A stretch of 64,000 nt of DNA from Epiperipatus broadwayi (Eukaryota > Onychophora > Udeonychophora > Euonychophora > Peripatidae): the NCBI GenBank assembly GCA_028023455.1, contig JAQFVV010012984.1:190001-254000 (forward strand), written 5' to 3'. The notes beneath the pieces were generated by a model. That model had not been told where the DNA came from. It did no database searches and saw nothing but the letters and a program-made list of their open reading frames with translations. The first letter of the stretch is position 1. Each line of letters starts with the position of its first letter. Positions 12,445 to 25,399 of this stretch are shown piece by piece. Made by a program: the position numbers and the translations under genes.

Positions 12445-12720
12445 AATATTCAATACTTATATGTGTTTATAAAAAAAAAAACACAAAACAAAATGTCTTT
12501 CTTAAAGAAAATTATGAATAAATATAGCTACATGAAAATATGTTGTATTAATAATAAATTGTAAATACTAGATGTCTTAAATATTGATAATCAAAAGGCA
12601 TTTTATTCAATACTTATATGTATTTATAATAAAAAATGTATTTCTTAAAATAAATTATGAATAATTATAGCTATGTGAAAATATGTTTTATTAGTGATAA
12701 ATTATAAATGAAACTGCTAA
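12445..12720. repeat. Tandem duplication, period about 157-160 bp
   Basis: CAATACTTATATGT(G/A)TTTATAA, AAAATTATGAATAA and GAAAATATGTT recur in the same order twice. The copies differ by small indels and substitutions. They lie inside L2. Confidence 0.65.
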
Positions 12721-13275
12721 TCAACTTATATCTATAAACATACATCTGGGCAGACCAAACAACAATATTTATGCTATTAATTATAATAACTTAATAAAAA
12801 TTACAAATGCTTACATGCATATTGATTACATATGAATATTACACATAGCTATAATTAACTAAATTATAATAACATGTTTATAATCCAGATAAAATTAGAA
12901 AATATCAAAATAAATGTATTTATACAAAATGAATGTATTTAGTAAATTTATATGTCTTATGAAATCGGAAATACCAAATAAATGCATTTGCAAGATGAAT
13001 TGATTGATATCTGAATAACCAATGGATATAAATGTGATTATATCGACCAATTCAAACCCTGAAATGGATAACTAATGAACCTAGGCTACATATGGTTATA
13101 TTATGGATTTAAACCTGGATTTGGATAACAATGAATAGAAATAAATTTATTATGCTTTGACTAATTTAAAATTAACTGGAATAATAGAAATGCTCTTTTC
13201 TGTAAAGAATATCTTCATACATGAGTTAATTTAAGCCACATTACATGTGACAACCATCTAAAAGACTACAAATCA

Positions 13276-13735
13276 GAATTAAGTGAAACTCTGAATTAAA
13301 TAAAATGCTATCAGTTATTTTCATTATTATCTCTGTTGTCTTCATATATCACACTTCTTTCTGTGAATTAACTAATTAACTAAAAAGTAAGTGGTTAAAG
13401 AACTTGCATTCTTTAATTCATATTGTACTATTATTGGATGTATACCAAGATACACAATGGACTGTAAATGAAATATTTGTTTGAATTAAGTGGACTCTGA
13501 ATTAAATGCGATCAGTTGTCTTCATTATCATCTTTGTTGTCTTCATATATTGCACTCCTCTCTATGAATTAAATAAATGATTAAAGATGTAAACTGTTAA
13601 AGAACTATTGAAAGAAGGACTTTATTATACTCTCAACAAATTACATTCTTTAAGTCATATAAAAATGTTATTGGAAGTAGGCCAAATAGATACAAGGGAA
13701 TGTCAATGAAATATTTTGTTTGATGGACATTTAAT
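13276..13735. repeat. Tandem duplication, period about 208 bp
   Basis: Both copies open GAATTAAGTG(AA/G)ACTCTGAATTAAAT and share TTGTCTTCATATAT, GCACT/ACACT and GTTAAAGAACT. The second copy is longer through small insertions. They lie inside L2. Confidence 0.65.
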
Positions 13736-14116
13736 TAAACCTGTTGTTAAATAAAATTGTTGTTACATAAAATTAATTTTAGTTATCCAGTTGTTCAGTT
13801 CTATTATTTTTTGCATCACTTATCATTCATTGCACTTGTTCATGAAAATTTCATGCCTCCTGAGCTATGGCTGGCACAACTAGACCTAAGTAAGTTAGGT
13901 TGTAGTGAGATGGAACTCTAGTGGTGCCATTTGGAAAACCAAACACAGAAATGTCTAGATGCTTCCAGTCTCTATGGTGCTACATCCTCTGATGAGCAGG
14001 AAATATTTTTGTAAGGAAGAATAACATCTGCATTGGGGAATGCCAATTGATAGTTCCTTCCTGCAACATGCTCATCAAGAAATTGTTACAACCAAGGTAG
14101 TAATAAAGGGGTTGTT

Positions 14117-14129
14117 CAGTCCGGTTACA

Positions 14130-14164
<35 letters not shown>

Positions 14165-14182
14165 ATTGTAACCGGACTGTAC

Positions 14183-14183
<1 letters not shown>
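14117..14183. repeat. (TA)n enclosed by 13-bp inverted arms
   Basis: CAGTCCGGTTACA at 14117-14129 is exactly complementary to TGTAACCGGACTG at 14167-14179, with only A/T alternation between. The right arm belongs to a 17-bp island TGTAACCGGACTGTACA lying between two TA tracts, which itself runs TG...CA. Confidence 0.85.
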
Positions 14184-14228
<45 letters not shown>

Positions 14229-14231
<3 letters not shown>

Positions 14232-16157
14232 ACCCTTTTGTTTAGGTTAGGATGAATTGTTTAAATCAATTTATTAAAAAAATTTAAATTTGAAAGTTAT
14301 TTTAAGGGCATGATGTATATATTGTGTTGATGATCTTTTTAAAAAGTCTAATTAAAGTAAATAAGAATATTTACTGTAGAATATTATGTTAAAATTGTAA
14401 AGACAGTCAAATAAAGATAAATTATAATATTGTATGGCTGGGAAAACTGGCTATAATAAATACTGCATTAATAAGTCTTGTAAATAAATGTTTAGAGTAA
14501 ATTTTAAAAGTAATAAAGTTAAATAAATAGACTAATAATAATAATTATATTTAATAATTCTACTTAAAAAATCATTTAATTAAAAGTGATAATATGGGAG
14601 ACAAGTGTATATTCGATTTTATAATATTAAAATAATTATTCTAAATTTTAGTATAATATTATTTTTATATAATATTTTGTAAATTAAATCATTTATTTTG
14701 TAAGTCATGTGACGTGTAGATATTCACATGTGTGCTTGCGGAGTTTTTTTTTAGTAAAGTTGCAAAACTGTTTTTAAATTCTAATGTAAAGTTAAAAATA
14801 TTATATTTGTCTATCACAGAATAAAAATAATATTAGCTGTTATAAATATTAAATTGGGTTTTTAAAATGAATGTAATAAATAAAATTAGATTTTTATTTT
14901 GTTTTGAAAAATAACTACATTTTAAAAGAAGGCTATAAGTAATAATAAATATTACGATATGATTTTATAAGTTATTTTAAAGGGTTTGGTAAGTGTAAAT
15001 AAAATATGAAAATTAACTAAGAATTAAATAATATAATAAATAATAAATATTAGATAAATTATTATTTATTTTTAACTTTGATCCTGCTTTGTTGGCCAGG
15101 GATGTAGTAAGCTAGCAGATCATTGTTTAGTTAAACCAATCAAATGTGTAATTTGTTCAGGTATAAAACAGGTGCACAATTATTTTTCAGGGTAATACTA
15201 TTGTTATCACTATTACAATTACTTCAGGTAATTAAGTGTACCATTAATAGTCAATTGTATTAATTTCTAGTTTTAAAAAGTAAGTACAGTTATTTATTAT
15301 AAAGATCATGTAATATAGATATGTCATGCTAAAAGCTAAGTAATTTCTTATCTGCCAATTTATTAAGCAAAATTTTAATGTTGCATTAAACATGAATCAA
15401 CCATTATTAAATTTTAGTTTTTATGGAAAATATCATAATTATGATTTTTCCATTGGGCACAGAATTCTTCCTGTCATAGGTAATAATTTTACTTTGCTAT
15501 GGAGATTAGTAAGTTGGACATCACAGGAAAGATTTAGAAAAGTTCGCCAGAAGTGGAAAGTAAAAATAATTAAAAAAATGTTTTTATTTGGAGGACTTAT
15601 TTAAAATAAGTTTGTAAATTTAAAAAAAAAAAAAAAAATTGATAAAAGAATGATTTTTAAGGTGCAGAAATATTTCTTTATGAAGAGATATTTTATAATC
15701 GATTTAAAGCTATTATAATAATTTTAGAAGATGTAAAAAAAAAAGATCATTATCAGAACATTTTATATTTTGGGAAAATAGGTAATTAAAATTATCCTAT
15801 TATTAATTAGTGTATGCTGGTCATACAAAAGATATAAAATTATTTATGGAAGCCTTTAACTACATAGTAAATATCGAGGAACTCTAAATCTTGTTGCAGT
15901 ATCAGAGAATATAAACTGTCAGGAAATTTGAATACCAGTAGCAGAACTTTTGAAATTATTTTGTTATATGATATTTAAAAAAATACTTTCAATAATTATT
16001 TTTAGTGAATTATTATTTTATAAACTTTTAAAAGCAAATGCATAGTTATTTATAAATCAATCCAGATATTGTAAAGTCGACTTACTGTAATTTTATTTTG
16101 GAACATTGTCATTCATTTTTGTCTTAGAAAGTGAAACCATCATCACATGCATAGTTT
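14229..16157 (+). mobile_element. Putative 5' LTR L3 (about 1.9 kb)
   Basis: It starts TGTACCC right after (TA)n. A TATA box lies at 15162 with an initiator-like sequence 27 bp downstream, and CCAATCAAAT lies about 20 bp upstream. At 16158 a sequence matching a tRNA-Leu-type primer-binding site begins, which marks the right border of a 5' LTR. The exact CA end is not clear (CACATGCA is the nearest candidate). No second LTR copy is visible downstream, so the rest of the element is decayed or deleted. Confidence 0.45.
15162..15170 (+). promoter_or_regulatory. TATA box of L3
   Basis: TATAAAACA is preceded by ACCAATCAAAT and followed by TTTTTCAGGG with A at 15189, a spacing of 27 bp. This is consistent with the U3/R border of an LTR. 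Confidence 0.45.
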
Positions 16158-16171
16158 TGGTGTCAGAAGTG
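16158..16171 (+). other. Primer-binding site of tRNA-Leu type
   Basis: TGGTGTCAGAAGTG closely matches the primer-binding sequence complementary to the 3' end of tRNA-Leu that many Ty3/Gypsy elements use. It lies about 970 bp downstream of the L3 initiator, where the 5' LTR should end. The motif is short, so a chance match cannot be excluded. Confidence 0.5.
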
Positions 16172-18414
16172 TTATCAACAAGTGCTGGAGAGTACTTGAG
16201 AGAAAAAAAGACATTTTCCTTTAATGAACTTTTAATCAATGGAGTTTTTTTTTCATAAATATTGTCTTAAATTTATTTTTTTACTATCTTTAGTTAATGC
16301 TTTTTTATAGGCTAGAGGTAGGAAAGGAACATGAAAATATTAAACTGCTTACTAACATAGTGTTTAGATTCTTATAAAAATATTTAATAGTTTTAAAAAG
16401 ACTTAATATTTTAAGTGTGATAATGTGGAATAAATGATATAATATATAATGTTTTATTTAGTTTGTGAACCTGAAACGTCAATTAAGTAATTAACCAGTG
16501 GAGATATTACTTGTGGTAACAATTGTAAAAATATTAATGATTTTATAATGTATTATTATTATTTTTTTGTGTGGATGTGTGAAAACGTATATAAAAACAC
16601 GATGCATACACATAACTTATAGGAGTTTGTTTATTTTTAAAAATATGCATAGTGTTATTTATATTATAAGTATATTTTAACATAATGGGAATATAAGTAT
16701 ATGATTCTATCTAACTGAACTTAGTATTTATTTTAAGTGATTAAAGTGTTATATCTATACTGATTATTTATATTTTGGTCTAAGAGTTATCAAAGAAATG
16801 AAGTAATCTTTTCTTATTGAGCCAGTTAGGTCATTATTTATATGTGAATTTATTTATTGTTATAGAAATGTGGGAAGAATTTTAGCGATGTAGAGTGATA
16901 GATCTCTAAGGAAGTTATAAGGATAGTGGCTTGGTAGTAAGTTAAATGAAACCAAGGTAATACTTTATGTAGGATTTATTTATATGGGAATAAGGGTAAT
17001 CAATAATGATGATTTTTCAAGTATAGATAACTTAGCCCTATAGCTTGTATATTTTCCATGGCAGTGTTTTCTGTGTGTTGAAGTTGAATATTCCATAGAG
17101 CTAAATGAATAACCTGGACATCATATTTATAGTGGAGGTTATTAGACAAATAAGTCATACCTCATTTTTTATACACTGTTATCATGATAGAGGTAATATT
17201 GAGTTAAAACTCTAGTTTATTCCATATACCTACCCATTTATTCACTATCAAAATTTATCATATTACATCATATAGGATTGTATTTAAAACATGAAATGAT
17301 GAATAAGTTTGGAAGTGCAGGATTGTTATTGAAAAGGATAAGATAGGTTGTCTTACTTGTTGTCAAGATAGAAATAAATACAAAGATGATAAGAATATCG
17401 TTTGTCAGTAAAATAATCATAAAACTTTTCTTATTTGAAATTGATTATTTTTTATGAAGATGTATAAGTGATAATTAAAGTGGGTTTATAAATATATTGA
17501 TTAGTTATTAAGTATTTTTTTAAAAGACTTACTTATGATGCATATTTTTTGACAAGTAAAATGATAAAATTAAATTGTGTAAAAGAATACAAATAATCAT
17601 AAGTTTTGTAAAGGTTATTCTGTAATAACGATACACTAGCACATATATTCTATTTGATATAAAATTTAATAATTAGTAAGCAATCTAATTTAATCGCTAT
17701 GTTATGAATTAAATTCATCCATGTTGTTCTTAAGTTGGGAATGACTACATGATGTATTAACTTTTCTTAAAAAAATTAAGTACCAGTAATAGATGAATAG
17801 TAAACTAATTAATTTTATCTTATATTTTAAACTTATTAACTTAATGAAGATATAATAGAGATACATTATGATAATATTTTAATAATAGATATTTTTTTTT
17901 ATAAAACAATGTTACACATCTCATATTTTATTTTTGTTTAGTTTATTTGTGGAAAGTACAGGAAATGTAACTAGATAAAGTTCATTAATGATGTAAATAA
18001 TGTACATAATTTATTGTTGAAGTTGGGAATAAATTTTTTTAAGTTTGTTTTATAAATCTTGATGTTGGTTCAATTTCTCCACATCACAATTACATGATTA
18101 CAGATAATTTGAATTAAGATGTAATATTTGCACAACATAAATAAAACTATTATTTAAGAGTTATAATATTTTCTTGATATGAGTTTCTTTAAGAAACTTC
18201 ATTTATCATATCATTATTATGGTCATAGAATAATTATAAAGTATTTACACAGAATTATACTATTATTATGGTTGTCACATATTCTCAGATTATAAGATTA
18301 TACCACATATTTATTTAAGATGCCATATGGATAAGTAAAGAATATATATTATATTATTATTACACATGATCAATATTCCAATGAGAGGAGAAGAGATTAG
18401 AGTATACATTGAAG
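16172..18414 (+). other. Possible decayed interior of L3
   Basis: AT-rich sequence without any open frame that I can assign to gag or pol. If L3 is a real 5' LTR, this is where its coding region would have been. Nothing else is recognised. Confidence 0.35.
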
Positions 18415-18607
<193 letters not shown>

Positions 18608-19011
18608 ATTAGTATTAGTCAGATGTAGTTAGGAATGATATTAAATCTTTTATCATGCTTGATTACAGAGATTATAGTTTCCTAAAATTATTTTAAAAGA
18701 ACCTGACATTATTTGAGCTAGATCATTTAGATAAAGAGATGAAGATTAATTTATTGGAATAATCTTAATTAATTAATTATTATTGAAGATTTGGAATGCT
18801 ATAGATTTAGTGTTTGAGTATGTAAGAGAGAGAATAGTATTCTTATGCCATTGAGGTAATCCCTTGGGATGCTGGCTCAATGTATTTGTCTTGCTATTTG
18901 TAAACTCACTTCATAGTCTCATGATTTTATTAGATATTTATTTATTTAATTTATGAAATGGAACCATATTACTATATTTTGGATATAGATTTTTTTTCTT
19001 CATGTGTCATA

Positions 19012-19088
19012 GCATCAGCCAGGTAGTGAACCCGCAACCCGGGCAATTGCTTATAATGCAGTCACGCTGACCTCTCGACCACCAATAC
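19012..19088 (-). repeat. tRNA-like sequence (SINE head or tRNA pseudogene)
   Basis: Read on the minus strand it starts GTATTGGTGGTCGAGAGGTC with an A-box-like stretch. It continues with an anticodon arm around loop ATTATAA (anticodon TAT by position) and ends with a B-box-like GGTTCACTACC. The T-arm region looks partly duplicated (CGGGTTGCGGGTTC) and the acceptor stem does not pair well, so it is not a functional tRNA. It is similar at its 5' end to the tRNA-Gly-like locus at 50.2 kb and is followed by an A/T-rich tail, as in tRNA-derived SINEs. Confidence 0.55.
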
Positions 19089-19092
19089 TTGA

Positions 19093-20050
19093 CTGGATAT
19101 AGTTTTTAAAGTTCCAAAGCTTTATGTTCTGAAGAAATGATTTTCACAGAGGGAAACTTCTCCATACAGTAGTGCCACTCAGTGCAAGCCAGAGTAATCA
19201 ATGGATGTAGGAAGGTTTGTTCATAATATACTTATTTAGTGCCTACTCATTCATTATTTCCAGACTTTTAGCTTGTGGTTTTCATCAGTGGGGAGTTTTG
19301 GATCTGCACCTTTATCTTAGAATCTAATGCAACCTTCTAGCAGCCACATTTTATTCTTTTAGCTAATTATAAAGCTTTGAGTCCAAAATGAAAACACAAT
19401 CATGTTTTCAAGCTAAGCTCATTAGATTGTATAGAAGACTGATCACAGTGTAGGAAGTCTTTTGGATTAATGATTAATCCATTGGTGGAAGGTAGGTATA
19501 AAAATTTATTTTGATGGAAAGAGAAGGGAATAGGTGTGTGAAAGAGGAATCCATGGTCTAACATTTTGAGGAGAGTTGCTATGTAGTTTCTAGTAAAATT
19601 GTTTTATCTTTCTCATAAGATAACTGGGTTTGAATAGAATGTTAATGAGATTTTTATATATTGGACTGTGTTAGTTTTGTGAGAGTCTCCAATTTATATA
19701 AGTGTTAATTATAAAAAAGGAATGGTGAAAGAACTGCAAGTTTGTGTATGCATGAAGGGTTCAGTTTAGGTTGTGTGAAGCCTCTGACCTATGTCATAAA
19801 TCAGAAGAAAGTTTACATCTCTCTCTGCAAAATGTGGACTTTCTAGTCCACTTTGCATATATTTAAATATTTGTTGCTTACATTTTCTAACATGCTCACA
19901 CAATCTACTCACTACAATTACGAGAAGATAGAACTTCTCAAAAATTCTCAGCCAATTAATATTACAATTTGTACTTAGCTTTATCACAGCCTGTATTTTT
20001 GCACATTTAGACATATTACTTGTTCAATTCGGAAGTCTACATTTTTCTTA
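19093..20050. other. Non-coding stretch of moderate complexity
   Basis: No ORF, tRNA or LTR signal is recognised. It lies between the tRNA-like sequence and the (TA)n-rich block at 20.08-20.18 kb. Confidence 0.4.
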
Positions 20051-20070
20051 TACAACTTGATATAAATTGT

Positions 20071-20114
<44 letters not shown>

Positions 20115-20131
20115 TTAGACAATATATATAT

Positions 20132-20144
20132 ATAACACTAGGTT

Positions 20145-20184
<40 letters not shown>

Positions 20185-20197
20185 AACCTAGTGTTAT
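20132..20197. repeat. (TA)n enclosed by 16-bp perfect inverted arms
   Basis: ATAACACTAGGTTACA at 20132-20147 is exactly complementary to 20182-20197, with only (TA)n between. The inner halves are GTTACA and TGTAAC, the same bases that end the LTR-like modules in this window. Confidence 0.9.
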
Positions 20198-23100
20198 TGA
20201 CACTTGGTTTATTTAGCATTATTTCCACAGGAAAACAATGCTATCCTTTTCTAGGAAATAAAAAGATAAAATAATAATAATATTAAGTGATTAATAAAGT
20301 ATGCTATTTACTCACTTTAACATATTTTAAGCAAATAACTAAAAAATTTGGTAATCCAATGTCATTTTGAAGAAGAGCATGAATAATTTAATTAAAATAT
20401 TAACAATAAGAGCAATTTAATATAGTATAAAAGCACATATCATAAACAGTAATTGATTTTGGATGGGTAGAGGGGGAGAGTAGATGAGTATCTTATCATA
20501 AAACACAATAACTTCTGGTAATTTTTAAATTAATTTAGATAATAATGTATACAGAATTATACATCACTAATAAGCATTGTTAATTAAATATATTTATTAT
20601 TTTTCATTATTTGTCAAATTACTTTGTAATTTATTTAAATCATGCGGAAAAATATATGACTGTAATAAGTTTTTTTTTTCCTTTCCTTTGTTTATGTATA
20701 ATTAAATGATTATTTTTCTGTAAGAGGTTTCTAAAAGAAGACCGCCAAATTTTGAAGAAAGTTTAGTCTGACATTAGTTTTACAAGGAGGAAGCAGTACT
20801 GAAATTCGGTAACAAATTTTTATTATTTTTTATTGCAGAAATAAATATAAGTCCAGTAAATTTTTAATAATATCATGTGTGGCTAATCCTATTTGATAAG
20901 ATATTCTGTTTTCTGTGGCCATCTACCTATTTAAAGTTTTTTATACGCAAAATATACTATCGTATGCTAAAGTTCAAAATGACCGTATTAACTACAGCAA
21001 TCACGGAAAGTGTCATTATGTTTAAAATAAGTAATATAAGTAATTTCCAGGAAATAATCAATTATTTGTTAACTTTACCTTATTTAATAATCTTTTCGTG
21101 GTATAAAAGAAAAATTTATAATTAAAAAGACATATTATAAAAGCCAAGGAAAGTTAACTAGAAAATTTCGCGCTCTTTCTAAAGGAAATTGTCTGCTTTG
21201 AAAATAATGTAAGTTCCCCACATTAAAAGATGTTTTATTCACTGAAAATTATCTAAAAATAATATTAATGATCAATGATATTTACTTATGCACCTGTATA
21301 TTTTTTTAAAAAGAAAATATAAATTTTCTCAAGGCAAATATCGGAAAATTTGTATGTGTGCATTTTACGGAGAATTCCTTATTAAAGACAAATTACAATT
21401 CCTAGAGTAGGAATAAAAACTACAAACATTAGTGACTTAATTATAACTATAATATAATATGTTATATTATACAGCAACTGGAGTCGTTAAAACTTTATAT
21501 CCACGTAAGTCAGCTGCAGTCGTTATAATAATAGTATTTTGGAAAATTCGCACATTAGTTTTATTCCTAAGCCAGCTAGCTAAAAATGATATGTATCGCC
21601 AATAGTAAAAAGAAAAGAATTGTATATGTGATCGTCTATCGTCAAATATTCGTCATGTTAAAATATGTATTGTTTTCTTGGATCCCAAAATTATATCAGT
21701 TAATTCAAGGAAGAGTTAACACCCAACACTGCTATGTTTTCTTTGCCTAATTTATTAATTGCACCAGAATGGAGGCAACTTTTATATAAATGAAATAATA
21801 AAATGTGTTTCTTATTTTAAATTTTGCTTTGTGAACTACGAATGAATCAAGTTCTTCATCTGGATAAATTGCCCAACGGAAAACATTTTTCTAGTGAGAT
21901 AATAAGCACTTGTTAAGTAATGATTTTTTTTTTTAATTTGTAAAATTATGTGTATTTTTTTTTTTATATCTACAGGTTAAAGGCTGTATAGTCAAGTAAT
22001 ATGTAAATGACCTTGTAATCATAAAGGTATGTTTTCCTGTAATTATTCTAGGTTAAATTTATATTTGACATGGAAAAAAAATTTTTTTTTTATAAAATGT
22101 GTTTACTTATGATATGCAATTATGGATATAAATTTATATGTTAGATGCGTAAAAGTAGAAAAATTTAGATATTTAATAGGTAAAATATCTAGTTAAAATT
22201 ATCAGAAGTAATTAAAGAGAAGTGCTATACAGGATATTACTTATTTAAAGTTTGAAACAAATTTATACTATGTTAATTGCGGAACTTATTCCTTATTATT
22301 CTTTATTAACGCATTCACTTAATTTAGTTCAAGATACTATACTACCAATTACTTGTTGAATGTTTCTTTGGCAAAGGTGAAAATTATTATGGTTTATTCT
22401 GTGTTATCCATTGATTTCAGACGTTGATCTAAGTATACCCCGGAACATAAATTTAGTGTAATTAGTGTATTTGCTTGTCTTGCCCCGATATAGCCTCAGT
22501 ATATGATTAATATTCACATTAGTAATAACTGTAATGTCTTTATTTTGTGGGATGGAAAATGATCTCCCCAAAAGCTTTATTTTCCATGAGGGGAATAGAT
22601 AAATCTAGTATTCGGGTATGTTTATAACCCAAGTGATCGCTTCTCAGAGTTAGGACGATCAGTAATTTATATCGTATTTAGTGTATTTCATTCATTAAAA
22701 TCCCAGGAGAGGATTATATTTGGTGTGTGTTCCTATTATGCCCAAATAAGAGGCAAGGACCCACCAAACTATTTTAATATAGTAGTTAACTCTACAGACC
22801 TTCAGTGTTATTCCATATTCCTCATGAGAAAATAGAGATAATTCCACCACGGAAGGTGTTGAATATTGTGTTTTGTTTAGAAAGTTATGGCAAGATAACG
22901 GGTATATTGGAGGTTAATTCCTCACGATCCATTTAGTATAAATAGTGTGCTAGTATATATGATCAATGTCTGGATTGTGCGGCGGAATAGTGCTGGTAAT
23001 CCACACTCAAGTCAATGGAGAGAGAGTAAGTTTAAAATTGCGTGATTTAGAAATTTTTATTTGCCAATGGAGGGTTCAAATACTAGGTTTAATTCGGGTT

Positions 23101-24740
23101 AATTATTAAGTAGCACTCACAATATAACTTATACTGAGAAAAACAGTGTGTATAACAACTTCAGTTGTTATTAAGGTAAATATTAAAAATAATAAGTGTA
23201 ACTTCTGATAAATAACCCATAAATTATAATAAGTTATCTAAATAAAAAACTATCATTTAATTAAAGATATGATAATAAAAATAGTTTTTTTTTACATATT
23301 GCCTAGAATCAGATTGTTTTTATTTTAAAACAAATAGTTAGTTAATAAAGTTAAGCAGCCGTTCATATAAGATACACTAAACGGATGAGTTGATGTATCG
23401 ATAATAATATTTATTTTGTTATATTCAATATGCATAAATGTAAAAAGAAGATGAAGAAGTAGTTCGAATTCAGGTCTAAAAGTATAGACGAATTAATGTT
23501 AGTTATATTTTGTTTTATCCATATGGGATCGAATAAATTGTATATGTTTGTTTATTATGTTAATCATAAAGGATAGTTTTGTTAAACTGTAATAATAAAT
23601 TATAATCTTGTTAAAATTTAATAATAAATTATAGTCTTGTTACAAGTTGTTTTGAGTCATTTTCTTGTGTGCTAAATAAAAGTGTCTTTGCATAATACTT
23701 GCAATACTTTCTTGAGTCCAAAATCATTTATGAAATTTTAAATTCAATACACCATATAGACAATTGTAAGAAGATTAGAATATTTCACTATATTTTAATT
23801 TAATAAGAATTATTTATGGAATTGAAAACTTCAGACCAAGACATTTTATTTTATATGTGTGTAAAATCACTTTATTCCCAAACTAGTAGGTTTTGGTTGC
23901 ACATTGTTTCGTACACCTTTAAGTGAAGTGTCTAAGTAATAAATCTTAGTGAAATTATTGTGTTGTCATGGGTAATGGAAGGACACAAAAGCACCCTTGT
24001 CTTTTCATCATTCCGACTGAGATTCTGGATAAAAGGGCTGTATTTTTCAAAATTATGCGTTGTTATTGAATATGGTTATCATCTCGTTAAATATTATAAT
24101 AGTTGATGTGTGGATGAAGACACCTGGAATTTAATAAGGTAAATGTTTCCTATAGCCGACCAGAATGTCAGTCATATGCGACAACACAATACTGCCGAGC
24201 ATTTTATTAAATATAACAGAGAACCCTTAGATTAGTGTCATTATTATAAGTGCTCTTAAATTAAGAATTGATCAATGATGATCAACATTACAAGCGTGGC
24301 ATGGCTTAAGAGATTGAAACTTCTGATTGTATAATAATAAAATATTGAGATCATATTGGCAAATTAATGAATGTTTTATTTTAGTCAGTAATATTAACAA
24401 TGACATGAAATCATCATCATCATTGTCGAACAGTGCAAGTACTTACAGCTCAGAGAATGTGTTTTGGATAGAGAAAAAATGTTAGTTATTCTAAAATTTC
24501 TTTTTAAATTTATTTTATTAATGATAATTTTTTTATTCTATCTCTGTCTGAACTGCATATCGCTGTAGCTTAATTATTAGAACTAACCAAACGTCGAGCT
24601 ATATTAGGTAATATAGGGTGTGTTACCCGTCCTATACCGTGCTATACGGAAGCGTTTATTTATTTCCGAATTCTCTTTAATAGAATTGGGCTTTACGAAT
24701 TGATTTCGTAGAGATGAAGTCGTCTTAATTTACTAGGTTA

Positions 24741-24745
<5 letters not shown>
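20182..24745 (+). mobile_element. Possible LTR-like module L4 (boundaries uncertain)
   Basis: The block begins TGTAACCTAGTG after (TA)n and ends ACTAGGTTAGA before (TA)n, so its outer 9-10 bp are inverted copies of each other; the terminal CA would be mutated to GA. At 4.6 kb it is too long for a typical single LTR and may be an LTR plus other sequence. The part at about 22.4-23.1 kb is clearly more complex and less AT-rich and contains a canonical TATA box. No protein is recognised. Confidence 0.3.
22937..22945 (+). promoter_or_regulatory. TATA box in L4
   Basis: TATAAATAG is followed 28 bp downstream by an initiator-like TCAATG (A at 22965). The surrounding 700 bp is of higher complexity than its neighbours, as expected for a U3/R region. 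Confidence 0.35.

Positions 24746-24826
<81 letters not shown>
24744..24826. repeat. Two (TA)n tracts
   Basis: Long perfect TA dinucleotide runs are separated by ATGTAGTC and followed by ATGTTGTC. This is simple sequence only. Confidence 0.95.
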
Positions 24827-24831
<5 letters not shown>

Positions 24832-25110
24832 CATCTATAGTTTCATTGTAGTATATAAATAACTAAATGAAGAAAATAATTAGAAGGTCATATGTTTAAT
24901 AAAATACATTTCATTGTTTTGAAGGAATCTGAAATAAGTGAATCATTTATTTATTAAATTTAATAAACAGGACAGTACAACACAGATATACATATAATAT
25001 ATCTATGAAAAACAATGATAATTCATCAACATTTTTAGAGCATTCCAAGAATACAGGACATGTGTTTGAACCCTTCAGCCCTAAAATAGTCTGTATTGAG
25101 AAAAATGACA

Positions 25111-25392
25111 TCAAGCGGAAAAATCAGAGAAGCATATTTTATTAATGGCAATAATAACTCCACCAATAGACGAAATACCTGCTTTGACATCTCCAAACAT
25201 TGGACTATCTAGTTCATTTGCATATGCTTTGCATACTATTTTGTTTCCTTGCCCTATTTCCTCATTCTGCAGCTCGCAGTACCACTATGAATATGAGGCA
25301 AAAGGCCTCGAAAGCACTTAGCATGTAATAATTTCTGTGTATCTTGATAGCTTCTCATTCAAGTCTGTCATACGCTTTGTTAATTTTGTATA
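25111..25392 (-). pseudogene. Coding-like remnant, unidentified
   Basis: On the minus strand a stop-free stretch of 57 codons from 25284 to a TGA at 25111-25113 reads WYCELQNEEIGQGNKIVCKA, then a glycine-rich end (...GDVKAGISSIGGVIIAI...). Upstream in the same strand lies TDLNEKLSRYTEIIT before stops. The composition is protein-like and unlike the chance ORFs nearby. I do not recognise the family. It could be a processed pseudogene or transposon scrap. Confidence 0.22.
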
Positions 25393-25399
25393 TCAAATT

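Larger units (their letters stand above)
11535..14129 (+). mobile_element. Putative solo LTR L2 (2.6 kb)
   Basis: It begins TGAAACAGA after an 18-bp (TA)n that separates it from L1, and ends GTCCGGTTACA before (TA)n. TATAAATAG lies about 470 bp from the start, the same offset as in L1. The interior contains two tandem duplications (12.45-12.72 and 13.28-13.73 kb). The start TGAAACAGA also opens the minus-strand module at 48.5 kb. No ORF of note is present. Boundaries rest on TG...CA and (TA)n only. Confidence 0.4.

Noticed and set aside
13980-14035. CTGATGA-GCAG-GAAA with flanking TCCT/AGGA, resembling a hammerhead
   Set aside because: Only four bases lie between the two core blocks, so no stem II can form. 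At best it is a deletion relic.
20877-21125. 82-codon plus-strand ORF
   Set aside because: Composition typical of chance frames in AT-rich DNA; no domain, no supporting signals.
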